Both the position numbers and the translations under genes were made by a program. From Vibrio caribbeanicus ATCC BAA-2122 (GTDB lineage Bacteria; Pseudomonadota; Gammaproteobacteria; Enterobacterales; Vibrionaceae), in NCBI RefSeq assembly GCF_000165125.1, contig NZ_AEIU01000075.1, positions 176,546 through 240,545 on the forward strand: a stretch of 64,000 nucleotides of DNA, in the 5' to 3' direction. The notes beneath the pieces are model-generated. The model was not told where the DNA came from and ran no database searches. It saw only the letters and a list, made by a program, of their open reading frames with translations. This document shows positions 47,451 to 56,742 of the stretch, one piece after another (within the stretch, counting starts at the first letter, position 1; each line of letters opens with the position of its first letter).

Positions 47451-47795
47451 TATTCTACCTTCATCAACAGCTCATAACCTTACTCTTACCGATAATAAGG
47501 TAAGAGTAAAAAAGATTATTCCATTTAATCTGATAGGTACCAGCTATCAACTTATTTGATGCCATTGAATAAAAGGTGAATGACACAATCTAATAAAAGC
47601 GAATGTTATAAAGGTATTATAAACAAATGATTTCCTCTAAATTATCTTAATAAGTCTCGCTTATGTATATTTGATGAATTTAAATTGGATCAGTTGTGTG
47701 GCATAAAGAATCTAGGTAATATCAGAGTGTATAAGTGCTTTTGTTTATATGGTTTTTTGTACAGTAATGTTGGAGGAGGTTTGATTTCTCCACTA
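47451..47795. other. Region between the patatin gene and the SOS-controlled gene
   Basis: The 345 bases are AT-rich with no gene. They hold the patatin promoter and, at the right end, the promoter of the LexA-controlled gene (-35 TTGATT at 47781-47786). Confidence 0.4.
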
Positions 47796-47815
47796 TACTG
47801 TATATAAAAACAGTA
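47796..47815 (+). promoter_or_regulatory. LexA (SOS) box
   Basis: TACTGTATATAAAAACAGTA keeps the full CTGT-N8-ACAG core with TA on each side, matching the gamma-proteobacterial LexA consensus almost perfectly. A -35 TTGATT (47781-47786) and a -10 TATAAA (47803-47808) with 16 bases between them put the -10 inside the box. LexA binding would therefore block the promoter. Confidence 0.85.
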
Positions 47816-47831
47816 CTTGTGGGGGTGTGAT

Positions 47832-48044
47832 ATGCTAAGTGACAAAATAGAGCGGGTCAATCGTCTTCGCCAAAAGGCGTTGGCAGATCCTGAATTTATA
47901 CAGTCAGCAAAAGCGCATGAAAGAGCGCTGAAAAATGATACGCAATCTCAATATGAAAAAAAAAGTCATAGAAAGAGTAAGAGTTTAGCTGACATATACC
48001 AACATACTGAGTTTACGGGTTATAACTCCAACCCAAATCATTAA
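47832..48044 (+). CDS. SOS-regulated hypothetical 70-residue protein
   Basis: The gene starts 16 bases after a near-consensus LexA box. GGGGGTG four bases before the ATG is the ribosome binding site; the frame opens five codons earlier at a TTG that I reject. The protein begins MLSDKIERVNRLRQKALADP and is highly charged. A helical first half (IERVNRLRQKALADPEFIQSAKAHERAL) is followed by a Lys/Ser-rich linker (KKSHRKSKS) and a polar tail. I recognise no domain. A role in DNA-damage response, for example inhibiting division or modulating repair or replication, is inference from the LexA box alone. Confidence 0.7.
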   Translation: MLSDKIERVNRLRQKALADPEFIQSAKAHERALKNDTQSQYEKKSHRKSKSLADIYQHTEFTGYNSNPNH

Positions 48045-48258
48045 TTGTTTATTTACTAAGTTAGCCATAAGGTGATCGGGCACGGTAATGGTAAGCGTTG
48101 CTTTAGGAGCATGTTACAAAGCCTATTTATGTTCAAATAGCTAGAAAAAGGTGCCAATCAATAACGCTATTCTACTAGAACTCGATAATTTGATAATGGT
48201 CTTAACTCAAAACTCAGTTTTGTTTATGGACATCCAGCAATTAGCTTAACGGAAGCGG

Positions 48259-49158
48259 TCATGTGTTTCTATTGAGCGATGGCGATTTCATCGTTCTCAT
48301 CTCACCAATAATGGTGAGCGAGAGCCCAAACCAAATTAATCCAAAACTTACTGCTTTTATTTGGTCGAAAGCCTCGCTAAATAAATATATAGCGAGAAAA
48401 AACTGAATAGATGGCTCGATATATTGCATTAATCCTATTGTTGATATCGGTGTTTGACGTATTGCGATCGAGTAGAAAATGAGAGGTAAAAGTGTCACTA
48501 TTGCTGAGCCGATATAAAGAAATAGGTCTAAAAAATGAGCATCTGTAATACTAAGCCCGTAGTTCTGGTCCTTATAAATTAGGTAGATTAAAGCAAAGGG
48601 GAAAAGTACAACAGCTTCCACAAAGAGACCTTCACTCCATGAATACTTGCTTTTCTTTTTACACCAACCATATAACGTAAAAAATATCGCCATAGTGATT
48701 GAAATAAAAGGAATAGCTTGATAATGAATCACTTGATAAAGAAGGCCGGAGCAAGCAAAGAATAATGTTAACTTTTGACTGAATGTCAGCTTTTCCTTTA
48801 AGAAAAAGACCCCAAGTAGCATCATAGTAATAGGGCTAATAAAGAAACCTAAACTTGCTTCAATCACTCTTTCAGATGTTAATGCCCATGTAAATGCAAC
48901 CCATGATATAGACATGGTAATGCTTGCGGCAAAAGTGAAGTAGAGTGATGACATATCGCGAGTTAATTTGGTGAAACTCGGAGCTCTCCTTTTGATGACT
49001 AGCACCAAAATGAAAGTAAGAGGGAGGGTTGCTATCAAACGGATACTTAATAACTCATCCGGTACTGCACCGGGTAAAAATTGGTAATACAGAGGAAGTA
49101 GTCCCCATAGCACGAAAGAAAATCCGGCTACCATCGTACTTTGTCGTTGAGTTAACAT
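48259..49158 (-). CDS. rarD: RarD-type EamA transporter
   Basis: The 299-residue protein has ten predicted membrane spans arranged as two EamA repeats. The opening GFSFVLWGLLPLYYQFL and the block TSERVIEASLGFFISPI match RarD (chloramphenicol-sensitivity family). The substrate is unknown. It stands alone on the minus strand, divergent from eda. It could be another EamA member, but the N-terminal motif favours RarD. Confidence 0.88.
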   Translation of the reverse strand: MLTQRQSTMVAGFSFVLWGLLPLYYQFLPGAVPDELLSIRLIATLPLTFILVLVIKRRAPSFTKLTRDMSSLYFTFAASITMSISWVAFTWALTSERVIEASLGFFISPITMMLLGVFFLKEKLTFSQKLTLFFACSGLLYQVIHYQAIPFISITMAIFFTLYGWCKKKSKYSWSEGLFVEAVVLFPFALIYLIYKDQNYGLSITDAHFLDLFLYIGSAIVTLLPLIFYSIAIRQTPISTIGLMQYIEPSIQFFLAIYLFSEAFDQIKAVSFGLIWFGLSLTIIGEMRTMKSPSLNRNT

Positions 49159-49304
49159 AGCATTTAAATTCGTTTGAAAAGAGTTCTCGAAGTTAAAACG
49201 AATAATTTTAAAAGTAAAGTATGCGACCTGCTTAACACACTGTTCATGACAAGGTTTGGTAGATTCATATTTTTAGTTCTAGTATTCATGAGTAAGAGCA
49301 TACT

Positions 49305-49937
49305 ATGTCCGAGATAACCTCAAGGCTTAAACAAATTAAAGTAATACCAATTTTATCGGTTGATAGCCTTGATACGGTAATCCCAGTTGCAACATTACTA
49401 AATGATAATCGATTACCTTGTATAGAAGTAACTTTTCGCACCAGCTTTGCGGCTGATGCTATAGCAATGATTCGAGAGCAGTTCCCAAATATGTGTATAG
49501 GCGCCGGAACTGTTTTGACAACTGAACAGGTTGATCAAGCGGTGGCCGCGGGTGCTGATTTTATTGTTGCTCCTGGGTTCAATCCATTTATTGTTGATTA
49601 TTGCTTACAGCGGAATATCACCTTTATACCCGGAGTGAACAACCCGAGTCTAATTGAGCAAGCAATGCAAAGAGGGATAACAATGGTGAAGTATTTTCCT
49701 GCCGAGCTTTCTGGTGGTGTAGAAATGTTGAAGTTACTCGACAACCTATATCCGGTTAACTTTATGCCAACTGGTGGCATAAACCGAGACAATATAAATG
49801 AGTATCTCGATGTTTCGTCTGTAGTTGCATGTGGAGGGACATGGCTATTGCCACAAGATCTTATCGCGCGTCAAAGGTGGGATGAGATTTCTCAATTGAT
49901 CAGAAAAACAGTGGCTTCGATTGGCGTTGAAAGTTAG
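49305..49937 (+). CDS. eda: KDPG/KHG aldolase
   Basis: The enzyme cleaves 2-dehydro-3-deoxy-6-phosphogluconate (and 4-hydroxy-2-oxoglutarate). All catalytic residues are present with a constant shift of four from E. coli Eda: Glu41 (CIEVTFRT), Arg45, Thr69 (GAGTV) and the Schiff-base Lys129 (MVKYFPAE). The 210 residues are the normal length. The gene stands alone, without edd, kdgK or uronate genes nearby, so it may be a second copy or serve 2-oxoacid turnover rather than a local Entner-Doudoroff operon. Confidence 0.92.
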   Translation: MSEITSRLKQIKVIPILSVDSLDTVIPVATLLNDNRLPCIEVTFRTSFAADAIAMIREQFPNMCIGAGTVLTTEQVDQAVAAGADFIVAPGFNPFIVDYCLQRNITFIPGVNNPSLIEQAMQRGITMVKYFPAELSGGVEMLKLLDNLYPVNFMPTGGINRDNINEYLDVSSVVACGGTWLLPQDLIARQRWDEISQLIRKTVASIGVES

Positions 49938-50192
49938 TCCCTATGTTTATACATATGAAAGCGCTCTGAGGAAGCTAATATATGGAACTATTACACTAGG
50001 GTACCTGTAATTTCTGGTGATATTCTATTGATTCATCATGGTAAAATATTGTTTTAAAGAGCTTAATTCGTAAAATTGCTGTGATGCATCAGAACATGTA
50101 AAATGACGTTCGATTATTTTTGTCATCAGCCCCCTTTCACCTGTATCTGAGCTTGTTTAAAGCTTTGAGTAGAACGAGGTCTAATCAGAGTT

Positions 50193-50567
50193 ATGAGTAG
50201 TTTTGAACAAAAACGCCAGTTTTATCGGCTCAAGTATCCGAAGAGAGCCAGACCATATGTAAGGCTTGGAGAAGAGATGTTTCAGGTAACGGAAGTCTCT
50301 GAGGGTGGAATGAGGATGATTGTGAATAATTTCAATTCAATGTACAAGGGGCTTTCCATCAAAGGTATTTTGAACTTGAATGATGAAGACCAAGTCGAAA
50401 TTGAAGGCGCAGTCCTACGTTTCGACCAAGGAGAGGTGATTGTGCAACTTCGGAAGGGGCCAACATTTAAAATAATGGTTGAGCAGCAGCGTCATATAAA
50501 AACAAAATACCCCGTTTTTTTTGCTAAGCTTCGTGAAAGAATCACTCTTGCTCAATCCATACAATAG
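50193..50567 (+). CDS. PilZ domain protein
   Basis: The 124-residue single-domain protein has the PilZ arginine motif (KRQFYRLKYP, R-x3-R) and the second motif as EVSEGGMRM. This is DxSxxG with Glu in the first position. It probably binds cyclic di-GMP, but the changed residue makes this less certain. A basic C-terminal helix follows the barrel. It stands alone, and its partner is unknown. Confidence 0.82.
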   Translation: MSSFEQKRQFYRLKYPKRARPYVRLGEEMFQVTEVSEGGMRMIVNNFNSMYKGLSIKGILNLNDEDQVEIEGAVLRFDQGEVIVQLRKGPTFKIMVEQQRHIKTKYPVFFAKLRERITLAQSIQ

Positions 50568-50572
50568 ATTCA

Positions 50573-50597
50573 CACCCTTTTGAACTTTGTTAGGGTG
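50573..50597 (+). terminator. Weak hairpin after the PilZ gene
   Basis: CACCCT and AGGGTG with a 13-base loop; followed by AGTTTG. It is a possible terminator. Confidence 0.35.
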
Positions 50598-50640
50598 AGT
50601 TTGTCCTAATTTCCTTTTAGGGGATACTGGGCTCTAGTCT

Positions 50641-50787
50641 GTGAAAATAATTAAAGATTCTATACTCGTTTCGGCTTTTTTCTTTTTATGTTCTTTTGGA
50701 TGCGGAGACGACACGGATAAGTCATCTCAAAAGATAAACCTTCAAGTTGCGGAAAGTCACGACCGAGCATTAATAAACGTTGTCTAG
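50641..50787 (+). CDS. Possible 48-residue lipoprotein
   Basis: From GTG 50641 the frame reads a signal-like segment, MKIIKDSILVSAFFFLCSFG, followed by Cys21 and a polar tail (GDDTDKSSQKINLQVAESHD). The Cys could be lipidated, although Phe before Gly-Cys is atypical for a lipobox. There is no good ribosome binding site. A very strong hairpin follows, consistent with an expressed unit. It may also be the start of a truncated gene. Confidence 0.35.
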   Translation: MKIIKDSILVSAFFFLCSFGCGDDTDKSSQKINLQVAESHDRALINVV

Positions 50788-50810
50788 TTTTTGTTCTGAA
50801 CCAATAAAAG

Positions 50811-50845
50811 GTCAGTAAGAGCTGAAGTTTTTTGCTCTTACTGAC
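50811..50845. terminator. Strong 12-bp hairpin between convergent units
   Basis: GTCAGTAAGAGC and GCTCTTACTGAC are perfect complements around an 11-base loop with six T. The stem lies between the small lipoprotein frame (plus) and the decarboxylase gene (minus). Confidence 0.65.
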
Positions 50846-50912
50846 TTTGGTTCACTCCTTGAGAGCGTAAACTTTTGTTAAGAGAATATTGTTGCGGCAA
50901 TGTTTAGTTTGA

Positions 50913-52811
50913 CTAGCGAAAGGACCTCCCCCTTAAAGGTAATTTCAACTGCCTTACCGCATTTGTTACTCTGGGCTTTTGAGACTCAACCCTTTTGTAA
51001 CTCAGTAGCATGGATTCATCGAAAGCCTTCTCAGATTTTAGTTCAAGACAGAGAGCATCTATCATTGATTTATCAACATTCCACATTGTAAATAAATGAA
51101 CGTAGTGTCGTACCCGTTCAACTTCTTTACCGTCTTCTATCGACTTGATTGTCGAGCTCTCTTTGGCAAGTGAATAGCGAAAAACGATGTCCTCATTTGG
51201 TTGGCAAAAAATTAATGATAGTGATAATGGTGTTCGTTGTAGCCAAAGATTTTCGGGTAGGTTGTATCCTTTCTCTTTCCAGTATTCAGCTACGTTTCGT
51301 ATTTTCTGATAGGCGTACTGAGCGATTTCTTGTGCTTGCATAATCATGTCAATCTGACGTTGGTAATCGTTTCTTGCAAAGTATTCCCAAAGGATTATTG
51401 GAGACAGACCATTTCGTGATCCTGCAAATGTCGTATCGGGAGAACCGATATATTCTGGTTTGTCGGGAGGTGAGACCATGTATTTCTGTTTGGTCATATA
51501 AACACCGGTTGGCCATGGTGCGCCTGGCCATTTATGGCCGCTTGTTACGATAGAATGAACCATGGGATTTCTGAAATCAAAGTCGGGGCCTGTATAGTCT
51601 CCAATTAGTTTGAAGAAATCATCATATTCTCGGCATGCTTTTGCCATTTTAATAAAAGGAACATAACTTGCTCCAAGAGCACCATCGATATGAATCCAGT
51701 ATCCAGATCGTGTTTCACATTCACCCCAAGGTTCATTTGGATCTACTGGTACTTTTCTTTCCCATAAGTTATTTTTTTTCAGTATCGGTTCAAGTCTATG
51801 GCACACTTGTTTAACGTCGTCATAAGCGCCTTTGAATGTTGTTCCGCAATTCAGAATCAAAAGAATGGGGAAGCCTCGCTCAGCAAAAAACTGGACATAT
51901 TTCTCAAGCTTATCCACATCGATTGCTCCTGAGCCAGCTGGAAGCATCTCTGTTGGCATTTCAGATTCAACCTCTAGAGGCCAAGGTTGACCGGGGGAGA
52001 CGGGATTTTCTCCGGGAAACATACGATTACCTATTTCTCCAAAAGTCTCTACTTTCTCAATTGACATGGCCTTTATGATAGAGTAGTGAGTGTCCTCTGA
52101 AAAAAAAGCAACTGGCGTATAAGCATTAGGGTTGTCTACTGGGGGGATAGGGTGGTGAGCATAGACTTGATTTTGTGAAATAACTTTCCCGCACTCGGTC
52201 TCTGCTTTTATCTCCTCTTCAAGAAGCATGACACCGCTCAAATAATCTCGAGCATTTAGTGTCCCATATAAGTTCCCTTCAGTACTTCCCATCGTAAGGA
52301 CGTAGCCCCAATAACTCTCAGGATCGCCTCGTTGAAACTGATTATTTTCATCAATAAATGACCCCTGAGAGGGCCATTTAGCGTTCCATAGAGAGGCGTA
52401 GTAATCTAATACCGAGCGCTCGATACTTTTCGAGTTCATGGTGTAGTTTCCGTTTATAAACGGGTCTCCTACATTATTTAAACTCATGTCCAAGAAAGGT
52501 GCCATGACAGTTTGATAGTGAATATCTTCTTCCGTCTGATAACCGAGAAAGTTACGTTTTTGTCGGTTAGTGTATGCGGTAAATTGATCGTACATGTTTT
52601 GCCTTTCACACTCAGTTTGTCCGATCGGAGGTAATTCAATATCAAAGCCATTAATAGCTTGTTGTGTTTGATCGAAGTCAAAATTTCTTTTGGTATAAAT
52701 ATCTTTGGGGTCGCATGAGGGAGGAGAAACATTGTTGACCGCAAACTCTGGAACCTGTTCCATCCACGGTACTTTTTTTGGTCCGAAGTGGACTCTTGTA
52801 TTTTTACTCAT
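50913..52811 (-). CDS. Long group II PLP-dependent decarboxylase (histidine/aspartate/glutamate decarboxylase superfamily)
   Basis: The 632-residue protein has the group II decarboxylase fold. GSTEGNLYG binds the phosphate, HIDGALGASYVPF holds the PLP-contacting Asp, and TSGHKWPGAPWPTGVYM holds the Schiff-base Lys. The N-terminal 100 residues and the length exceed the usual histidine decarboxylase (about 380) and PanP (about 550). The substrate cannot be read from sequence. The ATG at 52811 has GGAG seven bases upstream; the frame extends 18 codons further without support. It is divergent from a chemoreceptor gene, with no antiporter alongside as in acid-resistance operons. Confidence 0.82.
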   Translation of the reverse strand: MSKNTRVHFGPKKVPWMEQVPEFAVNNVSPPSCDPKDIYTKRNFDFDQTQQAINGFDIELPPIGQTECERQNMYDQFTAYTNRQKRNFLGYQTEEDIHYQTVMAPFLDMSLNNVGDPFINGNYTMNSKSIERSVLDYYASLWNAKWPSQGSFIDENNQFQRGDPESYWGYVLTMGSTEGNLYGTLNARDYLSGVMLLEEEIKAETECGKVISQNQVYAHHPIPPVDNPNAYTPVAFFSEDTHYSIIKAMSIEKVETFGEIGNRMFPGENPVSPGQPWPLEVESEMPTEMLPAGSGAIDVDKLEKYVQFFAERGFPILLILNCGTTFKGAYDDVKQVCHRLEPILKKNNLWERKVPVDPNEPWGECETRSGYWIHIDGALGASYVPFIKMAKACREYDDFFKLIGDYTGPDFDFRNPMVHSIVTSGHKWPGAPWPTGVYMTKQKYMVSPPDKPEYIGSPDTTFAGSRNGLSPIILWEYFARNDYQRQIDMIMQAQEIAQYAYQKIRNVAEYWKEKGYNLPENLWLQRTPLSLSLIFCQPNEDIVFRYSLAKESSTIKSIEDGKEVERVRHYVHLFTMWNVDKSMIDALCLELKSEKAFDESMLLSYKRVESQKPRVTNAVRQLKLPLRGRSFR

Positions 52812-53237
52812 AATTTTGCTCCAAATTTTAATGATTTTTTTAGGAACATGCAGCAAGCGTTTCACTGCTACCTAGCCAGTACAGGAAAACCTGTGTATAT
52901 CTCACTATAGGAAACATAGTTTTACTTAATGTTACGACTTTTGTTTGTGTGATTTATTTCAATTAAAATTAGTTTTTTATTTATATAAATATCAAAGTAA
53001 ACAGCTTATAAACATTTTATGAACAATTTATCCAAATAAAAATTGCCAAATATATATTTAACGTCTAATTGTTAATATGACCTCGGTTTCAGTGGATAAT
53101 ATATGTATATCGTGGTCGTTGGCTGGGTGATAAAGGTTAGCGTACTCTCAAAAGTGGGTACCAGACACAAACATAATAAAGTTAACCGAATGTCATTCAT
53201 AATCCCGAATTAGCTCGCTAACCTCGAGAGGTTTATG
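52812..53237. other. Divergent promoter region, decarboxylase and chemoreceptor
   Basis: The 425 bases are AT-rich, especially 52920-53070. They contain the promoters of two divergent genes. No gene or clear operator is seen. Confidence 0.4.
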
Positions 53238-55130
53238 ATGAACTTAGGCTTTAAAACAAGGATATATATAGGCGTAGGGGTGCTTGTTGCCCTTTCACTT
53301 ATCATACTAGGAACCCTCAACATTTTATCTATGAAAAGTAAAATGATTGAAGGTTTAACATCGAAAACATCAGACAAGCTTAGTTTCCATGTCGCTGAGC
53401 TTGAACAAATGATGCAGTTCAAAACGGATGTGATTAAATTTGGAGCACAAAGCTTTAACAATGAGTTGAGTGATTCAGAAAACCAGCATCTAGTAGAGTT
53501 GTTATCGGATAGCTCTGCACTATCTAACGTTATAATGACCTATGAAGATGGTCGGTCTTTTATGTCTTTAGATGGTAAAAAAGGTGATTTTCGTTCGCGC
53601 AACTGGTATCAAGATGCGAAGGTATCAAGAGGCGTTAAATTAACAGACATATATGTTGATCAATTAACCAATAAACAAGTTATGAGTGTGACCATGCCAG
53701 TGGTAAAAAATGGTCAGTTTATTGGTGTTTTACTCGGTGATATTCCACTTGGAGAGGTAATTACTGCGGTCAATAATATGCGTTTCGCTGGTGGCGCTGC
53801 TACCTTAAGTGACAAGAACGCGGTATTTTTCGCTAGCGATGACCCAACAGACATCGGTAGAACACCTTCTCAAATTAGCCCAACCTTTAAATCGATGGAG
53901 AGAATGTTCTCTAACCAGCAGTCTGGTCACTTAACATTTCCGTATCTAGGAATTCAGTTTGATGGGTACTTTGAGCGTGTTAACCTGGGCTCAGGCATGT
54001 ACTGGACTTTGATGGTTTTTGTTGACCAAGAGACCGCTCTTGTTGGCGTGTACAATGCTGTTTATGATGCTCTCATTACTGGTGGAGCGCTGCTTTTCAT
54101 CAGCTTTGGTTCCATTTTTCTGATTATTCATTATGCCTATCAGCCTTTGCTGAAACTAAAGGATGCCGTGCTTGATTTATCACAAGGTACCGGGGACTTG
54201 ACGCAAAGACTGGAGGTAGATGGACAGGACGATCTCGCTCAAATTAGTAGAGGTTTCAATGGCTTTGTTGAGAACCTTCAAGAAATGATGATAAGTATCT
54301 CTCACGCAAGCCAAAACATTTCGGTGAGTGTTGACCAACTTGGAACAACGGCAAAAGACAATGAAAATAAGCTGCTTACTCACTCTAGAGAAACTGAGCA
54401 GGTTGTTACAGCAATAACTGAAATGAGCGAAAGCGCTCGTACAGTTGCAGAGAATGTCCATCAATCAAACAGAATTACTGAGGGGGCAAGTAAAGAGGCT
54501 AGTTCATCCTTATGCATAGTTGACAATGCTGTTAATACAGTAAGCGCACTGGTATCCGAAGTGGATGAGATGTCAGCAATTATTATGTCTTTGAATCGGG
54601 ATGCTAACAAAATTAGCAATGTACTTAATGTTATAGGGGAAATTTCGGAACAAACAAATTTGTTGGCGCTCAATGCTGCGATAGAGGCGGCGAGAGCGGG
54701 TGAGCAGGGCAGAGGATTTGCGGTTGTTGCAGATGAGGTAAGAGCACTTGCCGCACGTACACAAAACAGTACGATGGAAATATCAGATATGCTCAGTAAA
54801 CTGCTAACTGGAACGGAGAGTGTGGTATCTGCAATGGACGCAACTAAGAACCAGTGTCAAGAAACCGCAGGAAAAACCTCTGAAGTCTCTCATAGCCTTT
54901 CAATTATGAGTAATTCGGTAAAAGAAATTGATGACGTAAGTACACAAATTGCCAACGCAACTGAGGAACAAAGTACGGTTGCTGAGGAGTTGAGTCGAAA
55001 TATGCTATCAATCCGTGACATTGTAACGTCTCTGGTTGCAAGTGGGCAACAAACGGTACAGGCAACCGAGTTGTTGAGTGGTACAAACGATGACCTGAAG
55101 AAGCAAGTAGCAAACTTTAAGCTCTACTAA
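53238..55130 (+). CDS. Methyl-accepting chemotaxis protein with Cache sensor
   Basis: This 630-residue inner-membrane chemoreceptor has a first span near residues 8-30, a periplasmic double-Cache domain (about 33-275, with [18 protein letters not shown] and the membrane-proximal [16 protein letters not shown]), a second span (about 275-298), a HAMP domain, and a methyl-accepting domain. The signalling hairpin is recognisable from [20 protein letters not shown] and [18 protein letters not shown]. The ligand is unknown; Cache receptors often sense amino or organic acids. GAGG six bases upstream favours the second of two adjacent ATGs. A terminator follows. Confidence 0.92.
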   Translation: MNLGFKTRIYIGVGVLVALSLIILGTLNILSMKSKMIEGLTSKTSDKLSFHVAELEQMMQFKTDVIKFGAQSFNNELSDSENQHLVELLSDSSALSNVIMTYEDGRSFMSLDGKKGDFRSRNWYQDAKVSRGVKLTDIYVDQLTNKQVMSVTMPVVKNGQFIGVLLGDIPLGEVITAVNNMRFAGGAATLSDKNAVFFASDDPTDIGRTPSQISPTFKSMERMFSNQQSGHLTFPYLGIQFDGYFERVNLGSGMYWTLMVFVDQETALVGVYNAVYDALITGGALLFISFGSIFLIIHYAYQPLLKLKDAVLDLSQGTGDLTQRLEVDGQDDLAQISRGFNGFVENLQEMMISISHASQNISVSVDQLGTTAKDNENKLLTHSRETEQVVTAITEMSESARTVAENVHQSNRITEGASKEASSSLCIVDNAVNTVSALVSEVDEMSAIIMSLNRDANKISNVLNVIGEISEQTNLLALNAAIEAARAGEQGRGFAVVADEVRALAARTQNSTMEISDMLSKLLTGTESVVSAMDATKNQCQETAGKTSEVSHSLSIMSNSVKEIDDVSTQIANATEEQSTVAEELSRNMLSIRDIVTSLVASGQQTVQATELLSGTNDDLKKQVANFKLY

Positions 55131-55155
55131 ATTGTGCGCCACAAATCCACTGTCG

Positions 55156-55176
55156 AAGGGAAGCTCAGCTTCCCTT
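55156..55176. terminator. Terminator between the chemoreceptor and azurin
   Basis: AAGGGAAGC-TCA-GCTTCCCTT is a perfect 9-bp stem followed by a T-rich stretch (TCTATTTACTCTTTTTT). It lies between convergent genes. Confidence 0.75.
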
Positions 55177-55251
55177 TCTATTTACTCTTTTTTAATTAAA
55201 CAAGGTTATTATGCAGAGTATCTATCCTTGTAAATTATAGGGAGGTATAAA

Positions 55252-55692
55252 TTACATGAACTCAAATTTACCCTTCATGATGGCCCAATGTCCCGGGAAC
55301 GAGCAGAAAAATGAGTAATCGCCTCCGGCCTTCATATTTGCAGTACTAAATGTAATCGTTGTTGATTCGCCTCCACCAATTACTTTTGTATGCGCTAATA
55401 CTCTCGAATCATTGGGTTTGATATAATTATTGGCAAGTCCCGCAGACATACCTTCTGTGGCGACAGGTTGAATATCTGATGTTTTGGTAATAACAACATT
55501 ATGCCCCATCGCCGCAGCAGGTAAACTCCCTGTGTGGTTCAGAGTCAATGTGACTTCTTTGCAGCTTGATGGAACACTTAACGTGTTTGATGAATATTTC
55601 ATTGCATCTGTAGCGTCGACAGAAATATTGCAGTTTGCTTGTGCTCCAAGGCTCAATGTTGCCAAGCCTAATGCTGCTATACGTAGGAACAT
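55252..55692 (-). CDS. azu: Azurin (periplasmic blue copper protein)
   Basis: Azurin shuttles electrons in the periplasm. The 146 residues have a signal peptide (MFLRIAALGLATLSLGAQA). Copper ligands are H64, C130, H135 and M139, and the disulfide is C21-C44. Every one of these is shifted by exactly 18 from Pseudomonas azurin (H46, C112, H117, M121, C3-C26). The redox partner is unknown; no nitrite reductase lies nearby. It is divergent from nrdHIEF with a long intergenic region. Confidence 0.95.
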   Translation of the reverse strand: MFLRIAALGLATLSLGAQANCNISVDATDAMKYSSNTLSVPSSCKEVTLTLNHTGSLPAAAMGHNVVITKTSDIQPVATEGMSAGLANNYIKPNDSRVLAHTKVIGGGESTTITFSTANMKAGGDYSFFCSFPGHWAIMKGKFEFM

Positions 55693-56032
55693 GATAATCT
55701 CTCCTAATTTATTAATATAATAAACAAAATGTTACATTAACGCAGAGGTATTATTGTCCATCAAGCGTACAAAAAGCGTGATGGAGCACCAATTAATGCT
55801 ACGTTGTATTACGCACAACCTGTCGTCGTAACAATTTCACACCCATTGCCCCAACATATTTATACTGATGTCACACAATGAGTTATCTAATCCTTCCGTG
55901 TGTACGCAATTAAGTTATTGTGCGATCAAAGACCGCAAAGATAGCGGAAGCAATTACCTCATATCACGTCATTCATCATTTCTATAATACCTACCCAATT
56001 CTGTCTTTGTGATAGAAGAAACAATTAAATTA
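55693..56032. other. Region between azurin and the nrd promoter
   Basis: About 340 bases with no gene; the azurin promoter must be here. I see no clear operator for azurin. Confidence 0.35.
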
Positions 56033-56079
56033 AACCTATATATTGACAAAATTTAACGTAACTATACTATATCTAGCAC
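56033..56079 (+). promoter_or_regulatory. nrdHIEF promoter with two NrdR boxes 31 bp apart
   Basis: Box 1 (56033-56048, AACCTATATATTGACA) matches all ten bases of the NrdR core CwAtATaTwG. Box 2 (56064-56079, ATACTATATCTAGCAC) matches nine. Their starts are 31 bases apart, three helical turns, as in known NrdR site pairs. Promoter -35 TTGACA (56043-56048) lies in box 1 and -10 TACTAT (56065-56070, spacer 16) lies in box 2, so NrdR would cover the promoter. Confidence 0.75.
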
Positions 56080-56081
56080 TC

Positions 56082-56102
56082 AAATGATAATGGTTATCAT
56101 TT
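56082..56102 (+). promoter_or_regulatory. Palindromic Fur box upstream of nrdH
   Basis: AAATGATAA-TGG-TTATCATTT has perfect 9-base arms and strongly resembles the Fur consensus. It lies just after the -10 element and 18 bases before the nrdH ATG. Iron repression of nrdHIEF through Fur is known in E. coli. Confidence 0.8.
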
Positions 56103-56119
56103 GTAACTGTGGGGTTATT

Positions 56120-56341
56120 ATGAGTATTACTGTCTATTCAAAACCAAAATGTGTCCAATGTGATGCGACTATCAAGGCATTGGATGTTATTGGTTCATCG
56201 TACAGAGTTGTGGATGTGAGTTCAGATACGAACGCGTTTGAATCTATTAAATCTATGGGATATCGCCAAGTACCTGTTGTTGTCGCTGGGGAACAACATT
56301 GGTCAGGCTTTCGTCCTGATATGATTAAAAAGTTAAAATAA
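56120..56341 (+). CDS. nrdH: Glutaredoxin-like NrdH
   Basis: NrdH is the small redox protein that reduces class Ib ribonucleotide reductase. The 73 residues have the redox motif CVQC (C11-C14) and the NrdH-type C-terminal block WSGFRPDMIKKL. The ATG at 56120 has GGGG five bases upstream; the frame opens 12 codons earlier inside the Fur box, which I reject. The stop overlaps the nrdI ATG by one base (TAATG). Confidence 0.95.
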   Translation: MSITVYSKPKCVQCDATIKALDVIGSSYRVVDVSSDTNAFESIKSMGYRQVPVVVAGEQHWSGFRPDMIKKLK

Positions 56342-56742
56342 TGATTGTTTTCTATTCGAGCGTCTCTGGAAACACGGCTAGATTTGTTGAGCGTTTGTCT
56401 CTCAAATCTGTACGTATAGAGGGTGATATGGATAGCGAGACCCCCATTATATCTCATCCTTATGTTCTTATTTGCCCGACTTATTCTGATTGCTACGGAA
56501 AGGGCGCGGTGCCAAAAGCCGTTATCAAAATGTTGAATAACATGACTAATAGACAAAACCTTTGTGGGGTAATTGGTGCGGGAAATCGTAACTTTGGACC
56601 TTACTTTGCGCAAGCAGGGCGCATTATTGCGGATAAATGCAATGTCCCTTTACTTTATTGTATAGAACTTGCTGGCACCCAAGAAGACGTCACCATCGTC
56701 CGTAAAGGATTAAAGCAGCTTTGGAAACAGAATGAAAAATAA
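56341..56742 (+). CDS. nrdI: Flavodoxin-like NrdI
   Basis: NrdI is the flavodoxin that supplies the oxidant for assembling the dimanganese-tyrosyl radical cofactor of NrdF. The 133 residues show the FMN-binding loop [15 protein letters not shown], and the flavin-contacting [15 protein letters not shown]. The start is coupled to nrdH, and the 3' end overlaps nrdE by 11 bases. Confidence 0.95.
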   Translation: MIVFYSSVSGNTARFVERLSLKSVRIEGDMDSETPIISHPYVLICPTYSDCYGKGAVPKAVIKMLNNMTNRQNLCGVIGAGNRNFGPYFAQAGRIIADKCNVPLLYCIELAGTQEDVTIVRKGLKQLWKQNEK

